Part shown: positions 54,192-64,000 of the stretch, piece after piece
How the letters are laid out: each line of letters starts with the position of its first letter
How positions within the stretch are numbered: position 1 is the first letter of the stretch
Source: Raineyella sp. W15-4
Lineage (GTDB): Bacteria; Actinomycetota; Actinomycetes; Propionibacteriales; Propionibacteriaceae
Direction of reading: 5' to 3'
Assembly (NCBI RefSeq): GCF_033170155.1
Contig: NZ_CP137079.1
Span: 1,860,001-1,924,000 of the forward strand
DNA: 64,000 bases
Notes under the pieces: model-generated
Told to the model about the DNA's origin: nothing
The model's database searches: none
Seen by the model: only the letters and a program-made list of their open reading frames with translations
Program-made: the position numbers and the translations under genes

Positions 54192-55744
54192 GAGTTCTTG
54201 CTGAAGGCGGCCAGGTCCAGCTGCCAGCCGGGTCCCATCCGCCCGGTGTCGACCGACCAGCCCTCGCGGACGAAGACGACCTCGTCGGTCTGGCTGAGCG
54301 GGGTGACGTACGCGTCCTCGGCCGCGAAGTACTGCAGCTGGCTGACCGCGGCCTTATGGGTGGCCTGGTCGGAGGACGGCAGCCCCCGGGTCAGGATGGT
54401 CTGGATCTCCTGCTCGTGCGGCGAACCGGTCACCGACAGTGGGCGCTGCAGCCAGGCGCGGGCGGTCCAGGTGCTGGCCCGCTCGTCGAGCAGCTGCAGG
54501 TCGGCCGAGCCGGTGTCCGACCCCGCCGCGTTCGGGACGACAGTGACCGTCGCCAGCCCGGTGGCGTCCAGGGAGCGGGCCAGCTCGGCGGCGAGGTCCG
54601 CCCCGTCGGGCATCCGCGGGTCGTAGCCGAGGGTGAGCGCGAGCGGGGTGCCACTCGGTTTGTCGAGGGCCGGGGTGCCGCCGGCCGGGAAGAGGCCGGT
54701 GCGAGCGCCGGTCACCCCGATCGGCAGCAGACTGGTGAGCGTACGCCGGTCCCCCGCCGCCTGGCTGACGAAGGCCCGAACCGCGGCGTCCCCGGCGTAG
54801 CGGGAGCCGGTGTTCCAGGCCAGCCGCAGCACCCTCGACCCGGCGATGGTGACCGGGGTCAGCCCGGTGACCGGTGTCGTCGTCGCCGCGGAGGAGTCGG
54901 CGGTCGCGTCGGCCCGCTGCCGGATCACCGCCGCGGCGGACAGACCGCGCCAGGTCGCGTCGACGTCGCCGGACATCATCGCCTGTTCCAGGGCGGCGGA
55001 GCTGTCGTACTCGCGCAGCACCACCCGGACGATGGAGGCCGGCGCGTAGCCCTGGTAGCCCTCGTAGCGGCCGAACGACCAGGTGCCGCCGCCGCTGGCG
55101 GTGACCCGGTAGGGCCCGGAGCCGACCGGACGGGTGCCGGCGTCGACCACCTTGTCGGTCGGATAGACGTCGGGGTCGACGATCGACGCCGCCGGGGTCG
55201 CCAGCGCGTAGCCGATGTCGGTGTCGGCGTACGACAGGACGAAACGTACGGTCTGCGGGTCGGGGGTCTCGATCGAGCTGATCGACGCCAGCTGGGCAGC
55301 CCCCGACCCGGCGACACCGAGGCGCTGGGCCCGTTCGATGGAGTACTTCACGTCGGCGGACGTCACTGGCCGCCCGGACTGGAACCGCAGCCCGTCGAGC
55401 AGGGTGCAGGTGTAGACGGTGGCCTGTTGGAAGATGCAGTCCCGGGCCGCGTCGGGCTTCAGTAGGTCCTGGCCCGCGGGCGTGGTCATCAGTCGCTGGA
55501 ACACCGAGAAGGCGATCGTCTCCGACCCGCCGGTGGTCATCGCCACCGGATCGGTGCTGGTGATCGCGTCGGTGGTGCCGACGGTGAAGTCCCGGTCCGG
55601 CCGCGGGGTCGGGGTGGGACTGGGTGACTCGTGCGGCACCGGCTGGCCGACCTGCGGCGCCGGCGGCGCCGTCTGCTGGGTGCACCCGGCGACGGTCACC
55701 ACCACGGCCAGTGCGAGCGCCGCGCCGAGCCTCCGGCGGGTCAC
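54188..55744 (-). CDS. ABC-type peptide/solute-binding lipoprotein (family 5)
   Basis: 518 residues. The signal peptide ends in the lipobox VAGC with acylated Cys21, so it is exported and lipid-anchored. A Pro-rich linker follows, then an SBP_bac_5 fold: GGSETIAFSVFQRLMT, RFQSGRPVTSADVKYSIERA, RPVGSGPYRVT and WNTGSRYAG. This resembles DppA/OppA. No permease or ATPase gene is next to it. GTG 55744 overlaps the HAD gene by 4 bp and its end overlaps trmI. Confidence 0.9.
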   Translation of the reverse strand: MTRRRLGAALALAVVVTVAGCTQQTAPPAPQVGQPVPHESPSPTPTPRPDRDFTVGTTDAITSTDPVAMTTGGSETIAFSVFQRLMTTPAGQDLLKPDAARDCIFQQATVYTCTLLDGLRFQSGRPVTSADVKYSIERAQRLGVAGSGAAQLASISSIETPDPQTVRFVLSYADTDIGYALATPAASIVDPDVYPTDKVVDAGTRPVGSGPYRVTASGGGTWSFGRYEGYQGYAPASIVRVVLREYDSSAALEQAMMSGDVDATWRGLSAAAVIRQRADATADSSAATTTPVTGLTPVTIAGSRVLRLAWNTGSRYAGDAAVRAFVSQAAGDRRTLTSLLPIGVTGARTGLFPAGGTPALDKPSGTPLALTLGYDPRMPDGADLAAELARSLDATGLATVTVVPNAAGSDTGSADLQLLDERASTWTARAWLQRPLSVTGSPHEQEIQTILTRGLPSSDQATHKAAVSQLQYFAAEDAYVTPLSQTDEVVFVREGWSVDTGRMGPGWQLDLAAFSKNS

Positions 55745-56434
55745 GGCATGCCTCCGCTGATCGCCGCGCCGCGCATCGCGTACAGCGCCGCCGGGGTGAC
55801 CCCCGCCAGGGTCCGCAGCACCGTCCGGCGCGGCATCACCGGCAGCGGGAGGATACTCGGCACCCCGATCACCCAGGCGCCGGACGCCTGTCCGGCGGTG
55901 CTGCCGGTGACCGAGTCCTCGAAGACCAGACAGTCCTCCGCGGCGACACCGAGCAGCCGGGCGGCCCGCAGGTACGGGTCGGGGGCGGGCTTGCCGGCGG
56001 TGACCTCGTCGCCACCCACCACGGCCCGGAAGGTGCCGACCGGAAGCCGCTCCAGGACGGCCTCCAGCACCGGTCGCCAGGACGAGGACACCAGCGCGCA
56101 CGGCACGTCCTCCTCGGCCAGTGCGGCGAGCAGGTCGAGCGCGCCGGGACGCCACTCCAACTCGTCGGCGGCCCGGATCCGGCCGGTGACCCGCTGCACC
56201 ATCCAGTCGACCACCCAGGTGGGGGTCAGGTCGTCGCGGCCGGCCACCGACAGCATGTAGCGGGCCGCGGCGGTCAGGTCCGCACCGATCAGCCGATGGG
56301 CGTGCCCGTCGTTCCACTCCCCGCCCAGCAGCGCCATCAGCTCGTACTCGGCGCTGATCCAGATCGGCTCGGTGTCGGCCAGCGTCCCGTCGAAGTCCCA
56401 CAGGCAGGCGGCGGGGCGCCCGCCCGGTCCGGCA

Positions 56435-56445
<11 letters not shown>
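55741..56445 (-). CDS. HAD-superfamily hydrolase
   Basis: 234 residues with HAD motifs: WDFDGTLADTEP (nucleophile and acid/base Asp), VSSSWRP (motif II), Lys in AGKPAPDPYL and ED in CLVFEDSVTG. The cap is of the phosphoglycolate/beta-phosphoglucomutase-like type. Substrate unknown. It overlaps metH by 11 bp and the lipoprotein gene by 4 bp. This metH-HAD pairing is common in actinobacteria. Confidence 0.93.
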
Positions 56446-59938
<3,493 letters not shown>

Positions 59939-60013
59939 CGGGCCACTCTACGTGGCGGTCGACACGGGTACCCTCGCTCTCAAGCGGTGGCGCCGACAGG
60001 GGGTGGACAAGGC

Positions 60014-61015
60014 ATGGGCTCCGAGCCGACCCAGAGCGACGTGGCGCAGCTGGCAGGCGTGTCGCGGGGACTGGTGTCGCTGGCCCTGTCCGGCTCGCCC
60101 GCGGTGGCCGAAGCGACCCGGGACCGGATCCTGGCGGCTGCCGAGCAGCTCGGCTACTCCCGGCACCTGGGCGCGGCTTCGCTGGCCGCCGGGCGATCCC
60201 CGGTGGTCGGTGTGGTGCTGCCGGATCTCCGCAACCCGTTCTTCGAGGGTCTGGTCGCCACCCTGCAGGCGGAGAGCGATCGCCACCGCCTGCTGCCGTT
60301 GGTGGCCACTGTCTCCAATGATCCGGCGCGGGAGGCCGTCGTCCTGGAGCGGTTCCGTCAGCTGCGCGTCGCCGGCGCCGTACTGGTGTCGCCGGTCCAG
60401 CCACTGGCGGACCTCTCCGCCGCCGGCCGGTCACTGCCGCTGGTGCTGGTGGGAGCGGACGCGCCGGGGACGACCATCGACTGCGTCCACATGGACGAGG
60501 ATGCCGCCGCCCGCCTGGTGGTGGACCATCTCGCCGCCCGTGGCTGGCAGCGCATCGTCTATCTGTCGTCGGAGGCCGGGGCGGGCCAGGTGTGGGTCGA
60601 CCGGCGTCGCTCCGCCATCGAACGGATCGCCGCGGAACGTTCGCTGCCGGTCACCGTGGTGGAGGTCGGGGCCGACGACGGTGTCGCCGCCGCACTGCTC
60701 CCGCAGCTGACCTCGGCCGCCGAGCGGGTGGCGGTCGTTGCCCACAACGACCTGGTGGCCGCCGACGCCGTGGTGGTGCTGCGGGGCCATGGCCTGGTGC
60801 CGGGCCGGGACATCGCCGTCGTGGGCTTCGACGACACCCATGTCGCCCGGCGTCCCGAGTACAACTTCACCTCCGTGTCACAGAACCTGTCGCAGTTGGT
60901 GCATCTGGCGCTCGCCGCGCTGGTGGAGCGGCGAGCCGCCGAGCCCGACGGAGCCCGCCCCACGGGGCGGGAATGGGTCGTCACCCCGTCGCTGTCGGTA
61001 CGCGATTCGTCCTGA
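60014..61015 (+). CDS. LacI-family transcriptional regulator (2)
   Basis: A 333-residue LacI repressor: HTH TQSDVAQLAGVSRGLVSLALSG, hinge AASLAAGRSPVVGV, then the sensor domain (DLRNPFFEGLVATLQ, GFDDTHVARR). ATG 60014 is the start, but its upstream bases lack a good ribosome site. It precedes the palindrome at 61072 and the dehydrogenase cluster, its likely target. It is not a recent duplicate of the LacI at 38449. Confidence 0.92.
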   Translation: MGSEPTQSDVAQLAGVSRGLVSLALSGSPAVAEATRDRILAAAEQLGYSRHLGAASLAAGRSPVVGVVLPDLRNPFFEGLVATLQAESDRHRLLPLVATVSNDPAREAVVLERFRQLRVAGAVLVSPVQPLADLSAAGRSLPLVLVGADAPGTTIDCVHMDEDAAARLVVDHLAARGWQRIVYLSSEAGAGQVWVDRRRSAIERIAAERSLPVTVVEVGADDGVAAALLPQLTSAAERVAVVAHNDLVAADAVVVLRGHGLVPGRDIAVVGFDDTHVARRPEYNFTSVSQNLSQLVHLALAALVERRAAEPDGARPTGREWVVTPSLSVRDSS

Positions 61016-61038
61016 CAAAAAGCTCGACCACGGACCTG

Positions 61039-61085
61039 ATGACAGGACAAAACAAGCGTGCTACCGTTCTTTTAACGCGCGTTAA
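61039..61085 (+). promoter_or_regulatory. Promoter and LacI-type operator
   Basis: -35-like ATGACA (61039-61044), 17 bp, -10 TACCGT (61062-61067), then the perfect palindrome TTAACGCGCGTTAA (61072-61085) at the transcription start. Confidence 0.8.
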
Positions 61086-61140
61086 GTGATGAGGAAGACG
61101 CGCCCGCCGACCACATCCGCGTCAAAGGAGACCGCAGCAC

Positions 61141-62328
61141 ATGTCACCCAGAACTCTGTCCGTAGCCGTCATCGGGGCCGGGATGGCCGGACGCACCCAC
61201 GCCAATGCCTGGCGTCAGGTGGGCACCGTCTACGGCACCGAGGGGATCCCACCGGTACGCCTCGCCGCCGTCTGCGACGCCTACCTGCCGTTCGCCGAAG
61301 CCGCCGCGGCCAGTTACGGCTATGACCGCGCCACCACCGACTGGCACGACATCGTCGCGGCCGACGACATCGACATCGTCTCGATCGTCGTCGCCAACCG
61401 GCTGCACCGGGAGATCGCCGAGGCCCTGATCGCCGCCGGAAAGCACGTCCTGTGCGAGAAGCCGCTCAGCGATACACTCGCCGACGCCGCGGCGATGGCC
61501 CGCGCGGCGGAGGCCGCCGACGTCATTACCGGTATCGGCTTCGGGTACCGCCGGCAACCCTCGATCGCCGAGGTGGCCCGGCTGGCCGAGGACGGCGCCC
61601 TGGGCCGGATCGTCCACTTCGAGGGCCGTTACTGGTGCGACTACGGCGCGGACCCGACGGTGCCGATCGCCTGGCGCTACCGGGGGCCGCAAGGTTCCGG
61701 GGCCCTCGGTGACCTCGGCTCACACATCACCGACCTGGCCGAGTTCATCTGCGGGCCGATCCGATCGGTCAACGGCGGCACCTTCGCCACGGTGATCACC
61801 CACCGCCCACCCGCCGTCGAGGGACTGTCCGGCGGTCGTGGTGCCACCACCACCGCGGCGGCCACCGAACCGGTGGAGAACGACGACATCGCAAAGTTCA
61901 ACATCGTCTTCGAGTCCGGCGCCATCGGCTCGATCTCCGTGTCGCGGGTCGCCTTCGGGCTGCCCAACGGCTTGGCCTTCGACGTCTTCGGCACCGGTGG
62001 CCGGGCATCGTTCGACCTGCTGCGTTCCGGCGAGATCACCCTCGACGACACCCACTCCCCGGCCGGGATCCGCGGCCCCAAGCGGGTGCTCGCCGGTCCT
62101 GACTTCCCCTATTTCAAGGACGGCTCCTCGATGGCCTTCGCCGGCGTCGGCACCACCCAGATCGAGCAGTTCACCTACCAGGCACGCGCCTTCCTGGACC
62201 AGGTGATCGGCCTCGACGAGGGTCTGCCCCCCGTCCCCTCCTTCGCCCACGGCTACCGCGCGCTCCGGATCCAGGACGCGGTGGCCCGTTCCGCAGCCGC
62301 CGGCGGCGCCGCCGTCGACATCCACTGA
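61141..62328 (+). CDS. Gfo/Idh/MocA oxidoreductase
   Basis: 395 residues. Rossmann motif GAGMAGRTHANAW, catalytic Lys in CEKPLSDT and the substrate loop DLGSHITDLAEFI. Close in plan to the dehydrogenase at 42695 but with a different N-terminal motif. ATG 61141 has AAAGGAG upstream. First gene of a LacI-controlled cluster with an isomerase and a sugar porter, so it should oxidise an imported sugar or polyol. Confidence 0.9.
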   Translation: MSPRTLSVAVIGAGMAGRTHANAWRQVGTVYGTEGIPPVRLAAVCDAYLPFAEAAAASYGYDRATTDWHDIVAADDIDIVSIVVANRLHREIAEALIAAGKHVLCEKPLSDTLADAAAMARAAEAADVITGIGFGYRRQPSIAEVARLAEDGALGRIVHFEGRYWCDYGADPTVPIAWRYRGPQGSGALGDLGSHITDLAEFICGPIRSVNGGTFATVITHRPPAVEGLSGGRGATTTAAATEPVENDDIAKFNIVFESGAIGSISVSRVAFGLPNGLAFDVFGTGGRASFDLLRSGEITLDDTHSPAGIRGPKRVLAGPDFPYFKDGSSMAFAGVGTTQIEQFTYQARAFLDQVIGLDEGLPPVPSFAHGYRALRIQDAVARSAAAGGAAVDIH

Positions 62329-62353
62329 CCCGCACCTCTCGAAAGAACTCGCG

Positions 62354-63352
62354 ATGACCATGAACCTGGGCGCCTACACCGCCTGCCTGCACAACTACGA
62401 CCTCCCCGAGGCCCTCGACATCCTGGCGGCCGACGGCCTGACCGGCGCCGAGGTCAACGCCGGCGGCTTCATCCCGTCACCCCACTGTCCGGTCGACCTG
62501 CTGATCGGCTCGCCGACAGCGCGGGACGACTATCTCGGTGTCTTCACCGAGCACGGCATGCGGCTGGCCGGTCTCAACACCTCCGGCAACCCGCTCAGCC
62601 CGCTGCCCGACACCGGGCCACGCCATGCGTACGACCTGCGCCGGACGATCGAGCTGGCCGGCAAGCTAGGGATCACCGATGTCGTCTGCATGTCCGGCCT
62701 ACCGGGCTCCGACCCGGCCGCCCGCTACCCGTCCTGGGTGGTCAACCCCTGGGACGGCACCTACTTGGAGGTTCTCGAGTACCAGCAGACCGTGGTCGAC
62801 CCGTTCTGGCGCGAGATGGACCTGCTCGCCCAGGACAACGGCGTCAAGGTGGCCCTGGAGCTCCATCCCCACAACCACGTCTTCACCCCGGTCGGTTTCC
62901 TGGAGTTCGCCGACCGGATCGGCGCCACCAACGTCGGCGTCAACATGGATCCCTCGCACCTCTTCTGGCAGGGGATGGACATCCTCGCCTCGATCCGGCT
63001 GCTCGGATCACACATCTTCCACGTCCACGCCAAGGACACCCGGATCTTCCCCGGCGTCGCCACCCGCGGTGTCCTCGACCCGAGCTTCGGCCCGGTTCCC
63101 GAGGACCCGGCGGACCGTACGCCCACCGGCATGGCCCACTTCTGCTCCACCTGGCCGAGCGATCCCGCCTGGCGGTTCGTCGCGATCGGGCAGGGGCACG
63201 ACGTCGCGTACTGGACCGAGTTCCTGCGGGCGATCCACGACATCGACCCCGAGATGAACGTGAACATCGAGCACGAGGACCAGAGCCTCGGCCAGCTCGA
63301 GGGCATCGAACTCGCCGCCCGCACCCTGATCGCGGCCGACGCCGCCCGCTGA
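62354..63352 (+). CDS. Sugar phosphate isomerase/epimerase-like TIM barrel
   Basis: A 332-residue AP-endonuclease-2/xylose-isomerase-like TIM barrel. Metal-site residues appear in ALELHPHNHVF, NMDPSHLFW, HVHAKDT and NIEHEDQSL. This suggests isomerisation or dehydration of the keto product of the dehydrogenase before it, as IolE or IolI do in inositol catabolism. ATG 62354 has GAAAGAAC upstream; it lies 25 bp after the dehydrogenase and 12 bp before the porter. Confidence 0.88.
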   Translation: MTMNLGAYTACLHNYDLPEALDILAADGLTGAEVNAGGFIPSPHCPVDLLIGSPTARDDYLGVFTEHGMRLAGLNTSGNPLSPLPDTGPRHAYDLRRTIELAGKLGITDVVCMSGLPGSDPAARYPSWVVNPWDGTYLEVLEYQQTVVDPFWREMDLLAQDNGVKVALELHPHNHVFTPVGFLEFADRIGATNVGVNMDPSHLFWQGMDILASIRLLGSHIFHVHAKDTRIFPGVATRGVLDPSFGPVPEDPADRTPTGMAHFCSTWPSDPAWRFVAIGQGHDVAYWTEFLRAIHDIDPEMNVNIEHEDQSLGQLEGIELAARTLIAADAAR

Positions 63353-63364
63353 CCGGCCACTCCA

Positions 63365-64000
63365 ATGACTGAGACAACGAAGTCTGTCGCGACCGACCTT
63401 CCGCCGCTCACCCCCGGGCGGCACCAGAGACGACTCGACCAGATCACCGTCATCGCCACTTTCGGCGGACTGCTGTTCGGGTACGACACCGGCGTCATCA
63501 ACGGCGCCCTGAGCTCCATGAAAGTCGAACTGGGCATCGGCCCGGTGGGCGAGGGCCTGGTAACGGCCTCGCTGCTCCTCGGCGCCGCGATCGGAGCGGT
63601 GGTCGGCGGACGTGTCGCCGACCATGTCGGTCGCAAGCCCACCATCCACTGGCTGGCGGCGCTGTTCTTCCTCGCCACGCTGGGGACGGTGTTCGCTCCC
63701 GATCTGGCCGTGATGGTGCCGGCGCGGTTCGCGCTCGGCCTGGCCGTCGGGGCCGCATCCTCGCTGGTGCCGGTCTTCCTGGCCGAGCTCTCCCCCACCG
63801 AACGCCGAGGAATCATCTCCGGGCGCAACGAGGTCGCCATCGTCATCGGGCAATTGCTCGCTTTCACCATCAACGCCGTCATCGGCCTGACGCTGGATCA
63901 TCCGAGTGTCTGGCGACTGATGCTCGCCGTCTGCGCGATCCCCGCCCTGGCACTGTTCTTCGGCATGATGCGAGTGCCCGAGTCGCCCCGCTGGCTGGTG
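63365..64000 (+). CDS. MFS sugar/polyol porter, 3' end cut by window edge
   Basis: The first 212 residues of a sugar porter: GGLLFGYDTGVINGAL, GGRVADHVGRKPTI, PVFLAELSPTERRG and RVPESPRWLV. It is strikingly like the porter at 39673 through this whole stretch. It starts at ATG 63365, 12 bp after the isomerase gene, with no stop before the window end. Confidence 0.92.
   Translation, partial: MTETTKSVATDLPPLTPGRHQRRLDQITVIATFGGLLFGYDTGVINGALSSMKVELGIGPVGEGLVTASLLLGAAIGAVVGGRVADHVGRKPTIHWLAALFFLATLGTVFAPDLAVMVPARFALGLAVGAASSLVPVFLAELSPTERRGIISGRNEVAIVIGQLLAFTINAVIGLTLDHPSVWRLMLAVCAIPALALFFGMMRVPESPRWLV

Noticed and set aside
59939-60013. Possible cobalamin riboswitch before metH
   Set aside because: The spacer to the divergent LacI gene is only 75 bp and shows no B12-box.

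Overview
The window is high-GC, gene-dense DNA from an actinobacterium. The evidence is a complete Pup-proteasome operon (mpa, dop, pup, prcB, prcA), a RamB-type acetate regulator next to glyoxylate-shunt genes, frequent GTG starts, several probable leaderless starts, and many 4-bp stop/start overlaps. A member of the Propionibacteriales is my best guess; there is no rRNA or marker phylogeny here to prove it.

Layout, left to right. 1-1351 (minus): an ECF vitamin-transporter pair (ATPase cut by the window edge, plus S component). 1475-6625: divergent ramB and aceA-glcB, the glyoxylate bypass. 6631-8717: terminator, TPP riboswitch, thiG-thiH. 8776-20160: mixed accessory genes: a VWA protein with a small HTH-like partner, an alpha/beta hydrolase, an AAA ATPase, a broken YoaK/DUF1275 gene, arsM with a metal-type operator, a TetR/membrane-protein divergon with a perfect operator, redox enzymes, and a MarR-MFS operon. 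20161-23425: a Fic gene, scraps of a serine recombinase and of a PiT phosphate permease, a thiolase-like gene and a membrane-protein fragment. 23426-27336: the Pnkp-Hen1 RNA-repair pair. 27443-30900: an XRE/methionine aminopeptidase divergon, a DEAD-box helicase, then a second XRE copy with only the first bases of the aminopeptidase gene. 31355-34163: remains of an integrated element (small ORF, IS3-family insertion, truncated large serine recombinase) ending at tRNA-Pro(GGG).

34259-38398: a patatin-like phospholipase, then a biotin-uptake operon bioY - thiolase-like gene - ATPase - T component, behind two tandem BioQ-like operators. The thiolase-like protein has lost both thiolase cysteines, and the same substitutions occur in its paralogue at 21493-22494. 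38449-43879: a LacI regulator, a sugar/polyol MFS transporter and two divergent Gfo/Idh/MocA dehydrogenases; both promoters carry the same palindrome. 44006-59938 (minus): one very long gene string, metH - HAD - lipoprotein - trmI - mpa - DUF3054 - dop - pup - prcB - prcA - tyrA - cmk - plsC - der. 60014-64000: a second LacI/dehydrogenase/TIM-barrel isomerase/MFS cluster with its own palindromic operator, cut by the right edge.

The most unusual points are the cysteine-less thiolase inside the biotin ECF operon, the duplicated XRE-aminopeptidase control region, arsM with an apparently orphan ArsR/SmtB-type operator, and the proteasome operon that runs into tyrA where pafA is often found.
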